From Rhodobiaceae bacterium UBA7804 (GTDB lineage: Bacteria > Pseudomonadota > Alphaproteobacteria > Parvibaculales > Parvibaculaceae): 64,000 nt of DNA. Position numbers and translations under genes: made by a program. This document shows positions 1 to 9,055 of this stretch, one piece after another. Under the pieces are notes generated by a model, which ran no database searches, was not told the origin of the DNA, and saw only the letters and a list, made by a program, of their open reading frames with translations. The stretch is from assembly GCA_002480495.1 (NCBI GenBank), contig DLCG01000020.1, positions 27,158 to 91,157 on the forward strand. The letters run 5' to 3'. Position 1 is the stretch's first letter; every line of letters starts with the position of its first letter.

Positions 1-2
1 TC

Positions 3-620
3 TGCGGCTATCACGGCATCTTTCTCTCGGTCGGACGGCCCTCGCGCTGGGATTCGCGCTGCCCCAATTGCGGAAGCCGCGAGCGGCACCGGCTGCTGCA
101 GCTCTATCTCATCGATAACGGAATCGACCTTTCGACGAAAAAGATCCTGCAGTTCGGCCCCGAGAAGTGGCTGATGCGGGCGATGAAGAACAATCCGGAT
201 TACGAGCCCGCCGATCTCTACTCGCCGATCGCGAAATTCCGGCTCGACATCACGAAGATCGACCGGCCGGACAATTTCTTCGACGTCGTCATCGCGAACC
301 ATGTGTTCGAGCATGTGGACGACGACAAGGCGGCGATGCGGGAAATGTTCCGTGTACTGAAGCCCGGCGGCTACGGCTTCTTTTCCGTGCCGATCAATCT
401 GTCGCGCGAAGAGACCTACGAGAACCCGGCGATCACCGATCCGGACGAACGCTTCGTCCATTTCGGCGGCACGGACCACAAGCGCTTCTACGGCCGCGAC
501 TTCGCGGAGAAGCTGAAGGCGGCGGGTTTCACCTCCGTGGAGCCCTATCGCCGGAAGCCGGAAGAGGAAGTGAAGTGGGGCTTGCTGCGCGACGAGTGCA
601 TCTACGTGGCGCGGAAGTAG
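3..620 (+). CDS. SAM-dependent class I methyltransferase with zinc-ribbon-like start (5' partial)
   Basis: The gene runs in from the left edge; 205 residues and the stop are visible. The first residues carry CPNC with nearby Cys/His, suggesting a small metal-binding knuckle before the catalytic domain. The methyltransferase core follows: ILQFGPE resembles the glycine-rich SAM motif I, and VIANHVFEHVDDD followed by LKPGGYGFFSVPI are the post-motif and motif III strands typical of Methyltransf_11 proteins. An ATG at 174 would delete motif I, so it is not the start. The substrate cannot be told from the sequence. Such enzymes often act on sugars or lipids. It faces the convergent Nudix gene with a 22-bp gap. 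Confidence 0.75.
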   Translation, partial: CGYHGIFLSVGRPSRWDSRCPNCGSRERHRLLQLYLIDNGIDLSTKKILQFGPEKWLMRAMKNNPDYEPADLYSPIAKFRLDITKIDRPDNFFDVVIANHVFEHVDDDKAAMREMFRVLKPGGYGFFSVPINLSREETYENPAITDPDERFVHFGGTDHKRFYGRDFAEKLKAAGFTSVEPYRRKPEEEVKWGLLRDECIYVARK

Positions 621-642
621 GCGTCGTCCTTCCCACACGCTT

Positions 643-1047
643 TCAGCTTTGTGCGAGAAGTGTCGCGAAGAGTTCCCTGTATCGGGGCATGGCAAGATCT
701 TCCAGCGCACAGGCCTCATCGAGCGTGAACCAGCGAAGCTCGGTGTGTTCATCGCCGGTCAAGGAAGGTTCGCCGCGCCATTCGGTGACAGCAAAGAAAT
801 GATGCCTCGCTTCGCCGTATTGCTCCGGCAGCGGTTCGGCAAAGATGCCGACCTCTTCGAACTGCAGCGGCGTGACGCCGAGTTCTTCCATCGCTTCCCG
901 GACCAGCGCCTGCTCGACCGTCTCGCCGGGCTCTACATGCCCGCCCGGTATGTCCCAGCAATCGGGATAGGTCGCCTTGTGTGCGGCACGGCGCGCGAGA
1001 AGCAGGCGGCCCTCTTTCACGAAAAACGCACCTGCCGTGCGTCTCAT
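643..1047 (-). CDS. Nudix hydrolase
   Basis: A 134-residue protein with a complete Nudix box, GGHVEPGETV to REAMEELGV (pattern GX5EX7REUXEEXGU), so it should hydrolyse nucleoside diphosphates linked to another moiety, using Mg2+ or Mn2+. Length fits a single-domain MutT/NUDT-like enzyme. Its ATG overlaps the mutS stop by 4 bp, so the two are translationally coupled and probably both serve nucleotide-pool or DNA quality control; that link is inference. The exact substrate (8-oxo-dGTP or other) is not decided by the sequence. Confidence 0.85.
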   Translation of the reverse strand: MRRTAGAFFVKEGRLLLARRAAHKATYPDCWDIPGGHVEPGETVEQALVREAMEELGVTPLQFEEVGIFAEPLPEQYGEARHHFFAVTEWRGEPSLTGDEHTELRWFTLDEACALEDLAMPRYRELFATLLAQS

Positions 1048-3836
1048 TCCTTCACCAGCCCCTTCAACCTGTAGATCAGCTCCAGCGCGGCCTTGGGCGT
1101 CAGCTCGTCGGGATTGAGCGACTTCAGTTCCGCCTCGACGGCGCTTTCCTCCGCCTGCGGAGCTTCGGGCTTGGCGCTCGCGGAGAAGAGCGGCAGGTCG
1201 TCGATCAGCTTCGCGCGGGCCTCGCGGTCGTTGCCTTTTTCCAGGGCGGCGAGAACGGATTGCGCGCGGGCGATGACGGGCGGGGGGAGGCCTGCGAGCT
1301 TCGCGACCTGGATACCGTAGGAGCGGTCCGCCGCGCCGGGGCCGACCTCATGCAGGAAGACGACATCGCCCTTCCATTCCTTCACGCGCATGGTGGCATT
1401 CGCGAGGTGCCCGAGCTTTTCCGCCAGCACGGTGAGCTCGTGATAATGCGTGGCGAAGAGGGCGCGCGAGCGGTTCACGTCATGGAGATGTTCGACGGCG
1501 GCCCAGGCGATGGAAAGCCCGTCGAAGGTTGCCGTGCCGCGGCCGATCTCGTCCAGGATGACGAGAGAGCGGGGCCCGGCCTGATTGAGGATCGCGGCGG
1601 TTTCGACCATCTCGACCATGAAGGTGGAGCGGCCGCGCGCGAGATCGTCCGCCGCGCCGACGCGCGAGAAGAGACGGTCGACCGTGCCGATATGCGCCTC
1701 GTCGGCGGGCACGAAGGCGCCCATCTGCGCCATGATGGCGATAAGCGCATTCTGGCGCAGGAAGGTCGATTTACCGGCCATGTTGGGGCCGGTGAGGAGC
1801 CATAATGATTTGGGTGCGTCGTGTCGGGAGTCGTTGTCTGGCATGTCGCTGCGGGACGCCGCTCCTTGCAACATGCCTGATTGTTCCGCGCTGTCGGCGC
1901 TCAAATCGCAATCGTTGGGCACGAATTGTTCGCCGGTTTTCGCAAGCGCCGCCTCGACCACGGGATGGCGGCCGGCCACGACACGGAAGGCGAGGCTCCC
2001 ATCGACGCGGGGGCGGACGTGGCGGCGCTCGGCGGCGAGTTCCGCCAGCGCGGCAACGACATCGAGCGCGGCCAGCGCTTCGGCCGTGCGGGCGAGGACG
2101 GGCGTCTCGGCAAGCGTCGCGGCGACGAGCTCATCGAAAAGGGCAAGTTCGATTTCAAGCGCGCGGCCCGCGGCTTCCGCGATGCGGCTTGCGAGGCCGG
2201 CGAGCTCCGGCGTCGTGAAGCGCATGGCATTCGCCATGGTCTGGCGGTGGATATAGGTCTCGGAGAAGGGCGCCTGCGTCAGCTTCTCGCCATGGCGGGG
2301 CGGGACCTCGATGTAATAGCCGAGCACATTGTTGTGGCGGACCTTGAGGGCGGAGATGCCCGTCTCGTCCGCATATTTCGCCTGCAGCCCGGCGATGAGC
2401 TTGCGCGCATCGTCGCGGAGCGCGCGCGTCTCGTCGAGATCCGCGGAGGCACCCTTGGCGATGAAGCCGCCATCGCGGGCGATCAAGGGCAGTTCCTCGG
2501 CGAGCGTCGCGGAGAGGCGCTCCTTGAGGGCCGCGGCCACATTTTCCATCGCCGCGCATTCCGCCGCGATCTCGTCCGGCAGCGGCAGGAGCGAGGGGGG
2601 CGCGGCATCGAGCGCGCCGCAAAGGGCATGGGCGGCGGCAAGGCCACCCGCGATCGCGGCCAGATCGCGCGGACCGCCGCGCCCAAGCGAGAGGCGCGAA
2701 AGAGCGCGGGCGATATCGGGCGCGGATTTGAGCGCCACCCTCAAGTCGCGGCGAACATCGCGCGCTTCCAGCAGCCATTCGACGGCATCGAGGCGGCGAT
2801 TGATCGCCTGCGGGTCCGTCAGCGGCGCGGCGAGGCGGCTCGCCAATTCGCGCGCGCCAGCACCCGTGACCGTGCGGTCGATGGTCGCGAGGAGGGAGCC
2901 CTGGGTCTCGCCCTGCAGCGTCCTCACGAGTTCGAGATTGGCGCGGGTGGCGGCGTCGATCGCCATGGTGTCGGCGGCGGCGACGCGGCGGGGCGCGGCA
3001 AGGGCGGGCATGCGGCCGACCTGTGTCAGCTCCACATAGTCGAGCAGCGCGCCCATGGCGCCCAGTTCCGCGCGGGAGAAGGCGCCGAACCCATCCAGTG
3101 CCGAGACGGCAAAATGGGACTTGAGGCGGCGCTCGGCATTGCCGCTGTCGAAACGGGCGGATGGCAGGAGCGTGAGCGTTGCGCCGGAATGGGCGAGCGT
3201 TTCGTCGCTCCTTTCGTCATTGGCGAATCCTTCCGGCACGAGAAGTTCGCCCGGCGAGAGTCTGGCAAGCTCCGCGCCGAGGCCCGAGGGCGAAACGGAG
3301 GTGACGGCGAAGTCGCCGGTCGAGACATCCGCCCAGGCAAGGCCCAACTCGCCCTCGCTGCCGACTTTTGCCAGAGCGGCGAGATAGTTATGGGCGCGGG
3401 CATCGAGAAGCGTGTCTTCCGTCAGCGTGCCCGGCGTGACGAGGCGCTGGACGGCGCGGGCGACGACGGATTTCGAGCCCCGCTTCTTCGCTTCCGCCGG
3501 GTCTTCGGTCTGCTCGCAGACGGCGACCTTGAAGCCCTTGCGGATGAGGCGCTCCAGATAGGCGTCGTGACTATGGACGGGGACGCCGCACATCGGGATG
3601 TCTTTCCCTAAATGCTTGCCGCGCTTCGTCAGCGCGATGTCGAGAGCGCCCGCCGCCGCTACGGCATCCTCGAAGAAGAGTTCGTAGAAGTCGCCCATCC
3701 GGTAGAAGAGGAGGGCATCCGGCCACTGCGCCTTGATTTCGAGATACTGGGCCATCATTGGAGTGGCCTCCGCCGGTATGGAGGGCGGGGCGGGCGGCTC
3801 GTTCTCGTGCTGGAAGGTGGCGGCGCGTTCGGACAT
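1044..3836 (-). CDS. mutS: DNA mismatch repair protein MutS
   Basis: 930 residues, longer than the ~855 of E. coli MutS. The mismatch-contacting F-x-E motif is present (GDFYELF, F50 and E52), as are the connector, lever and clamp domains and the C-terminal ABC-type ATPase with Walker A GPNMAGKST (about residue 680) and Walker B/signature LDEIGRGTATF. Part of the extra length is a ~27-residue Asp/Ser-rich stretch just before Walker A (see finding at 1806-1910). It binds mispaired DNA as a dimer and starts MutL-dependent repair. The start at MSERAATF is chosen because the conserved TPMMAQYLEIK block begins 25 residues later. Confidence 0.97.
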   Translation of the reverse strand: MSERAATFQHENEPPAPPSIPAEATPMMAQYLEIKAQWPDALLFYRMGDFYELFFEDAVAAAGALDIALTKRGKHLGKDIPMCGVPVHSHDAYLERLIRKGFKVAVCEQTEDPAEAKKRGSKSVVARAVQRLVTPGTLTEDTLLDARAHNYLAALAKVGSEGELGLAWADVSTGDFAVTSVSPSGLGAELARLSPGELLVPEGFANDERSDETLAHSGATLTLLPSARFDSGNAERRLKSHFAVSALDGFGAFSRAELGAMGALLDYVELTQVGRMPALAAPRRVAAADTMAIDAATRANLELVRTLQGETQGSLLATIDRTVTGAGARELASRLAAPLTDPQAINRRLDAVEWLLEARDVRRDLRVALKSAPDIARALSRLSLGRGGPRDLAAIAGGLAAAHALCGALDAAPPSLLPLPDEIAAECAAMENVAAALKERLSATLAEELPLIARDGGFIAKGASADLDETRALRDDARKLIAGLQAKYADETGISALKVRHNNVLGYYIEVPPRHGEKLTQAPFSETYIHRQTMANAMRFTTPELAGLASRIAEAAGRALEIELALFDELVAATLAETPVLARTAEALAALDVVAALAELAAERRHVRPRVDGSLAFRVVAGRHPVVEAALAKTGEQFVPNDCDLSADSAEQSGMLQGAASRSDMPDNDSRHDAPKSLWLLTGPNMAGKSTFLRQNALIAIMAQMGAFVPADEAHIGTVDRLFSRVGAADDLARGRSTFMVEMVETAAILNQAGPRSLVILDEIGRGTATFDGLSIAWAAVEHLHDVNRSRALFATHYHELTVLAEKLGHLANATMRVKEWKGDVVFLHEVGPGAADRSYGIQVAKLAGLPPPVIARAQSVLAALEKGNDREARAKLIDDLPLFSASAKPEAPQAEESAVEAELKSLNPDELTPKAALELIYRLKGLVKE

Positions 3837-3961
3837 GAGGGCGGAGAGTAATCAGAACCGGGCGCGGCGGAAAGACACTGCATGACGCCAATCCGCGCCC
3901 AAAGGGATGGGGACGGGCCAGGGAAAGCGTGGCAAGGACACGCAAAATCAACGGAGTTCGC

Positions 3962-3990
3962 TTGTTATTGGCCTATTGCCAGCCTAAAAA
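3962..3990 (+). promoter_or_regulatory. Candidate sigma-70 promoter for maeB
   Basis: TTGTTA (3962-3967) and TAAAAA (3985-3990) are separated by 17 bp, each a 4/6 match to consensus, about 77 bp upstream of the maeB start. The 230-bp gap between divergent mutS and maeB holds nothing else I recognise. Confidence 0.3.
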
Positions 3991-4066
3991 GCGGGCTCCG
4001 GGAACAAGGGCGGGGACAAGGGCCCCCGCGCCCCATCCCCCGCCTGACCATGCCGGACCATAGATC

Positions 4067-6331
4067 ATGAGCAAAAAGCGCCGCCAGTTCACCGACGAGG
4101 AAGCGCTCCTCTTCCATTCCCAGGGAAAGCCCGGGAAGCTCGAAATCAACGCCACCAAGCCGATGGCGACGCAGCGCGACCTCTCGCTCGCCTATAGTCC
4201 CGGCGTCGCGGTGCCGGTGCGGGCGATCGCGGAGAACCCTGACGCGGCCTATGACTATACGTCGAAGGGGAACCTCGTCGCCGTGATCTCCAACGGCACG
4301 GCGATCCTCGGGCTCGGCGATCTCGGCGCGCTGGCCTCGAAGCCGGTGATGGAAGGCAAGGCGGTTCTCTTCAAGCGTTTCGCGGATGTCGACTCGATCG
4401 ACCTCGAGGTCGATACGAAGGATGTCGACGCCTTCATCAATTCGGTGCGCTATCTCGGGCCCTCCTTCGGCGGCATCAATCTGGAAGATATTTCCGCGCC
4501 GGACTGCTTCGTGATCGAGAGCCGGTTGCGCGAAGTGATGGACATTCCCGTCTTCCATGACGATCAGCACGGCACGGCGATCATCACCGCGGCGGGGCTC
4601 ATCAACGCGCTCTATCTCACGAAGCGCGACATCAAGGACATCAAGGTCGTGGTGAACGGCGCGGGCTCGGCCGGCATCGCCTGCCTCGAACTCGTGAAGG
4701 CGATGGGCCTGCCGCATGACAATGCGATCCTCTGCGATACGAAGGGCGTCATATACAAGGGCCGCCAGGAAGGCATGAACCAGTGGAAGTCGGCCCATGC
4801 CGTGACCACGGATGCGCGCACGCTCGAAGAAGCGATGCAGGGCGCGGATGTCTTTCTCGGGCTTTCGGTGAAGGGTGCGATCACGCCGAAGATGGTCGCC
4901 TCCATGGCGGATCAGCCGATCATCTTCGCAATGGCCAATCCCGATCCCGAGATCACGCCGGAGGAAGTGGCGCAGGTGCGCGACGACGCCATCATGGCGA
5001 CGGGCCGCAGCGACTATCCGAACCAGGTGAACAACGTCCTCGGCTTCCCCTACATTTTCCGCGGCGCGCTCGACGTGCGCGCGAGCGCGATCAACGAGGA
5101 AATGAAGATCGCCTGCGCGCAAGCGCTGGCGAAGCTCGCGCGGGAAGACGTGCCGGACGAAGTGGCCGCCGCCTATCACGGCGAGCGCCCGCGCTTCGGC
5201 CCGCAATACATCATTCCCGTGCCTTTCGACCCGAGGCTCATCCGCGAAATTCCGCCCGCCGTGGCCAAGGCGGCGATGGATACGGGCGTCGCGCGCTCGC
5301 CCATCGTCGACATGGAAGCCTACAGGAACCGGCTGCAGGCGCGCCTCAACCCGACGGCCGGCACGCTGCAGGTCATCATGGACAAGGTGCGGCGCGACCC
5401 GAAACGCGTCGTCTTCGCCGAGGGCGAGGAGGAGCGCGTGATCCGCGCGGCGCTTTCCTTCCGCGACAGCGGGCTCGGCCATCCGATCCTTGTGGGCCGC
5501 GAGGAACAGATCCGCGAGACGCTGACGCAGATCGGCCTCGACCCAAACACCGACCTCGACATCCGCAATGCGCGCCTTTCCGAGAAGGTGACGGAATACA
5601 CCGACTTCCTCTACGAGAAGCAGCAGCGCAACGGCTATCTCTATCGCGACTGCCACCGCCTGGTGAGCAACGACCGCAATATCTTCTCCGCCGTGATGGT
5701 GGAGCGCGGCGATGCGGACGCCATGGTGACGGGCGTGACGCGCACCTATTCCGTCGCGCTTGAGGAAGTGCGCCGCGTGATCGACGCGGTGGACGAGAAG
5801 CGGCCCATCGGCGTGACGCTCGTCGTCGCGGGCGGGCGCACGGTTCTCGTCGCGGATACGAATGTCCACGAAATGCCGACGCCGGAAGAGCTGGCCGATA
5901 TCGCGATCCAGGCGGCGGAAGTCGCGCGGCGTCTCGGCTATGAGCCGCGCGTCGCGATGCTCGCCAATTCGAGCTTCGGTACGCATACGCATGAGCGGCC
6001 CTCGACGGTGCGCGATGCGGTGCGCATTCTCGACGAGCGGCAGGTCGACTTCGAATATGACGGCGAGATGGCCGCCGATGTCGCGCTCAATCGCGAGACG
6101 ATGGCGCTCTATCCCTTCTGCCGCCTCACCGACACGGCGAATGTGCTGGTGATGCCCGCGATCCACGCCGCGTCGATCTCGACGAAGCTTCTTCGCGTGC
6201 TTGGCGGCTCGACGCTGATCGGGCCTCTGCTGGTCGGCCTCAAGAAGCCGGTGCAGATCGTGCCGATGACGGCGACGGTGTCGGACCTCGTCAACATGGC
6301 GGCGCTGGCGGCCTACAATCTCTATCGCTGA
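4067..6331 (+). CDS. maeB: NADP-dependent malic enzyme with C-terminal phosphotransacetylase-like domain
   Basis: 754 residues, the usual size of MaeB-type hybrids. Residues 1 to ~430 form the malic enzyme: SPGVAVP, the DDQHGTAI substrate loop and the nucleotide-binding NGAGSAGIACLEL. Residues ~430-754 are a phosphotransacetylase-like domain (FAEGEEERVIRAA, then NSSFGTHTHERPSTV). The enzyme decarboxylates L-malate to pyruvate with NADP reduction in the cytosol. In this family the PTA-like domain is usually non-catalytic and serves oligomerisation or acetyl-CoA regulation (family knowledge). Monocistronic by layout. Confidence 0.95.
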   Translation: MSKKRRQFTDEEALLFHSQGKPGKLEINATKPMATQRDLSLAYSPGVAVPVRAIAENPDAAYDYTSKGNLVAVISNGTAILGLGDLGALASKPVMEGKAVLFKRFADVDSIDLEVDTKDVDAFINSVRYLGPSFGGINLEDISAPDCFVIESRLREVMDIPVFHDDQHGTAIITAAGLINALYLTKRDIKDIKVVVNGAGSAGIACLELVKAMGLPHDNAILCDTKGVIYKGRQEGMNQWKSAHAVTTDARTLEEAMQGADVFLGLSVKGAITPKMVASMADQPIIFAMANPDPEITPEEVAQVRDDAIMATGRSDYPNQVNNVLGFPYIFRGALDVRASAINEEMKIACAQALAKLAREDVPDEVAAAYHGERPRFGPQYIIPVPFDPRLIREIPPAVAKAAMDTGVARSPIVDMEAYRNRLQARLNPTAGTLQVIMDKVRRDPKRVVFAEGEEERVIRAALSFRDSGLGHPILVGREEQIRETLTQIGLDPNTDLDIRNARLSEKVTEYTDFLYEKQQRNGYLYRDCHRLVSNDRNIFSAVMVERGDADAMVTGVTRTYSVALEEVRRVIDAVDEKRPIGVTLVVAGGRTVLVADTNVHEMPTPEELADIAIQAAEVARRLGYEPRVAMLANSSFGTHTHERPSTVRDAVRILDERQVDFEYDGEMAADVALNRETMALYPFCRLTDTANVLVMPAIHAASISTKLLRVLGGSTLIGPLLVGLKKPVQIVPMTATVSDLVNMAALAAYNLYR

Positions 6332-6344
6332 GGCTTCGTCTTCT

Positions 6345-6382
6345 CGTCATTGCGAGGAGCGATAGCGACGGAGGTGGTTTGG
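6345..6382. repeat. Partial copy of dispersed CGTCATTGCG palindromic repeat
   Basis: Begins CGTCATTGCGAGGAGCGA, the same motif that opens the 106-bp palindrome at 52966-53071, but only one arm is present. It fills the gap between the convergent ends of maeB and the olsB-like gene. Confidence 0.5.
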
Positions 6383-6386
6383 CCGC

Positions 6387-7400
6387 TCAACCCTTCTTGC
6401 CGGGCGTGTTGTATTTCGCGCCGAACTTCGAGAGATAGCGGTCGGAAATCTGCGCCACGGGGAAGAGGATCAGCACGTCGGTCGTGCCGAACTGGTGGTC
6501 GATCACCGCGCCCTCGCCGATATAGCAGCCCGCGCGGAGATAGCCCTTGATCATGGGCGGAAGCGCACGCAGCGCCTCGCGCGGATCGAGGTCTTCCTTC
6601 GCCATCCGGTTCATCTCGACATAGAGATCCGGCAGGGCGCGGACCTTCCAGTCTTCCGGCGCGGCATGATGATGGTGGAGATAGGACAAGGGGGCGGCAA
6701 GAGCGGCCGGGTCCGTGCCTTCGAAACTCGCGCAGCCGAACATCACGTCGAGATCGTGCGCGGTGACGTAATGCATGATGCCGTGCCAGAGAAGTTCCAC
6801 CGTCGGCTTGGTGCGATAGGGCTTCAGCACGCAGGAGCGGCCGAGCTCCAGGAAGTTGAGATCGGAATGGCGCGCGAGGAGCGGGCCGATGTCGTATTCG
6901 TTGGCGGTGTAGAAGCCGCCGTTCTTCTCGGCCACTTCCTGACGCAGGAGGCGGTAGCAGCCGACCACGGCTTCGGGCGGCAGGTCGCCGCCATCCGCCT
7001 CGCCATCGGGCGCGAGCGAGTGATCGAGCACCAGGAGATGGTCGCAGATCTCGTCGAAGCGGTCGGCATCGCGCTTCGAGGCGCGCGTCGCCTCGTCGGG
7101 CGTCGCCGACATTTCCTCATAGAAAACGCGGTAGCGAACGGCCTGCGCCGCATCGATCTCGCGGGCGGAGCGCGCAAGACGCACTTCGAGCGCGCCCTTG
7201 CGGCCATAGCTCACGGGAAGCGCCGCCGTGCCGGCGAAACCCGCCTGCAGGTCCGTTTCTCTCGATGTCATTATTCCGGAACCCGAACCCATTTCCGCAC
7301 TCACCCCGGACTGCCACGATTGCGGCAACCCGGCGGGCGCCACAAGACTTCCCCCAGCCCTCAAGCCTTCTTCCGGCCTCAGAAAACGCCGAACGGCCAT
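6387..7400 (-). CDS. olsB: GNAT-type N-acyltransferase, L-ornithine N(alpha)-acyltransferase (OlsB) family
   Basis: 337 residues from the ATG at 7400, chosen because AAAGGA lies 8 nt upstream; other in-frame starts are TTG at 7436 and ATGs at 7292 and 7271. The body matches OlsB/haemolysin-like acyltransferases: VRLARSAREIDAAQAVRYRVFYEEM, a Glu-rich LELGRSCVLKPYRT block and LWHGIMHYV. OlsB acylates ornithine with 3-hydroxyacyl-ACP, the first step of ornithine lipid synthesis at the inner membrane. No olsA neighbour is visible, so the assignment rests on sequence alone. The N-terminal ~45 residues are non-conserved. Confidence 0.8.
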   Translation of the reverse strand: MAVRRFLRPEEGLRAGGSLVAPAGLPQSWQSGVSAEMGSGSGIMTSRETDLQAGFAGTAALPVSYGRKGALEVRLARSAREIDAAQAVRYRVFYEEMSATPDEATRASKRDADRFDEICDHLLVLDHSLAPDGEADGGDLPPEAVVGCYRLLRQEVAEKNGGFYTANEYDIGPLLARHSDLNFLELGRSCVLKPYRTKPTVELLWHGIMHYVTAHDLDVMFGCASFEGTDPAALAAPLSYLHHHHAAPEDWKVRALPDLYVEMNRMAKEDLDPREALRALPPMIKGYLRAGCYIGEGAVIDHQFGTTDVLILFPVAQISDRYLSKFGAKYNTPGKKG

Positions 7401-7510
7401 TTTGCCTATCCTTTCACTATCGCCGCCCAATGCCAAGGAAAGCAGGCCGGCGAAAACGGGTCCGCCTTGTTGTGGCAGGCGGATGCGACAAAGGCGCGAC
7501 AGTGAAATGA

Positions 7511-7526
7511 CAAGGCTAAGGCCTTG
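7511..7526 (-). terminator. Weak hairpin downstream of ampG-like gene
   Basis: CAAGGC, loop of 4, GCCTTG: a perfect 6-bp stem about 30 nt past the ampG stop. It lacks a good T tract on the minus strand, so termination is doubtful. Confidence 0.25.
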
Positions 7527-7556
7527 GAGGTACTTGTATATTCCGGGCGGAGCGCG

Positions 7557-8996
7557 TCAAGCGGCTTCGTGGACGGGGTGATTCGGCTGTTTTTCCGCCG
7601 GACCGGGGCGGACCTTCATGACCAGCAGGATGAGGAGAATGGCGGGCACGCCCATCAGCGCCGTCGAGACGAAGAAGGGAACATAACCCGCGGTTTGCGC
7701 CGTGAGATGGGGGGCCGCCGCAGCGATGGGGCCGACAAGAGAGGGCGAGGCGGAGAATCCATCCACCATGACGCCCGAGAGACCGCCCAGGAGCTTGCCC
7801 GGCAGGGCGAAAGCCGAGCTGAAGAGCGCATATTGCGTGGCCGCGAATTCGTGGTTCACGAGGCTCGACATATAGGCGATCAGGCAGGTGCCCGCGAAGC
7901 CGCCGGAGAAATTCTCGATCGATATGGTGACGGCGAGGGCCACCGGGTCCGCGCCCTGAAAGGCGAGCCAGACGAAGATGAGGTTCGTGCCCGTGGCCGC
8001 GATGGCGCCGAGAAGGAGCGAGGGGAGGACGCCGATCCGCGCCGTCACGATGCCGCCGATGAGGGCGCCGCCAATGGTCATCCAGATGCCGTAGAGCTTG
8101 ACCACCGTGGCGATGGTCGAGAGCTCGAAGCCGAGGTCGATATAGAGCGGGTTCGCCATGACGCCCATGACGAAATCGGGCACGCGGTAAAGCCCGATCA
8201 GGGCGAGAAGGACGAGCGCCCACCAGCCATAGCGCTGGAAGAAATCGACGAAGGGGGCGACGACGGCGCGGTAGAGGAAGGTGACGATGCGCTGCGCGCG
8301 GCCCTCGATGCGATGGCGGCGGGCGAAATTTTCGAGCGCTTCCTCGCCGATGGCGGGGGCTTCCGCCTCCGCGACGCGAGGCGCGAAGAGCGCGGCGGCG
8401 ATGCCCACACCCATGAGAACCGCCATGGCGAGATAAGCCGAATGCCAAGAGACGCCCTCGGCAATGTAGAGCGCGCCCGCGCCAGACGCGATGAGGGCGA
8501 TGCGGTAGCCGAGCTGGTAGACGGCGGCCATGGCGCCCTGCTTCTCATCGGAGGCGGCCTCGATGCGCCAGGCATCGATCGAGATGTCCTGCGTGGCGGA
8601 GGCGAAGGCGAGGACGAGCGCGAAAAGGACCACGGGGGTGAGCGAGGTTGCGGGGTCGGACGAGGCAAGGCCGACGAGAGCGCCGGCGGCGACGAGCTGC
8701 GCGAGCAGCATCCAGGCGCGGCGCTTGCCGAGCAGGCGGTTCAGCACCGGCAGGTGCAGATGGTCGATCACCGGGGCCCAGAGAAACTTGATCGTGTAGG
8801 CGAGGCCGACATAGCTCATCAGGCCGATATCGGTGCGGGAGATGCCCGCCTCGCGGAGCCAGGCCGAAAGCGTCGAGAAGACGAGGAGGAAGGGCAGGCC
8901 CGACGAGAAGCCGAGCAGCAGCATGATGATGGTGCGGTATTCGAGATAGACCGCGAGGCTCGACGCCCAGCCGCGGGCGCGCTCGATTGCCGGCAT
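7557..8996 (-). CDS. ampG: AmpG-like major facilitator permease
   Basis: About 479 residues with 12 or more hydrophobic segments. The N-terminal block LGFSSGLPFLLVFSTLSAWL followed by FLWAPVIDHL is the AmpG signature. AmpG imports anhydromuropeptides (GlcNAc-anhMurNAc peptides) across the inner membrane for peptidoglycan recycling. ATG 8996 is preferred since GGGGAG precedes it by 9 nt; a GTG at 9017 would add 7 residues. No amidase or recycling gene is adjacent, though mltA, which generates anhydromuropeptides, lies elsewhere in this window. Confidence 0.85.
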   Translation of the reverse strand: MPAIERARGWASSLAVYLEYRTIIMLLLGFSSGLPFLLVFSTLSAWLREAGISRTDIGLMSYVGLAYTIKFLWAPVIDHLHLPVLNRLLGKRRAWMLLAQLVAAGALVGLASSDPATSLTPVVLFALVLAFASATQDISIDAWRIEAASDEKQGAMAAVYQLGYRIALIASGAGALYIAEGVSWHSAYLAMAVLMGVGIAAALFAPRVAEAEAPAIGEEALENFARRHRIEGRAQRIVTFLYRAVVAPFVDFFQRYGWWALVLLALIGLYRVPDFVMGVMANPLYIDLGFELSTIATVVKLYGIWMTIGGALIGGIVTARIGVLPSLLLGAIAATGTNLIFVWLAFQGADPVALAVTISIENFSGGFAGTCLIAYMSSLVNHEFAATQYALFSSAFALPGKLLGGLSGVMVDGFSASPSLVGPIAAAAPHLTAQTAGYVPFFVSTALMGVPAILLILLVMKVRPGPAEKQPNHPVHEAA

Positions 8997-9055
8997 TTCC
9001 AGCTTCTCCCCTGACACCGGCGACCCCCGCCGGACCCTGAATGGTCCCGGGGAGT

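Noticed and set aside
3965..6166. 733-codon open frame antisense to maeB
   Set aside because: High-GC codon bias makes long antisense frames. The product is low-complexity Arg/His-rich and the sense strand is a conserved enzyme.
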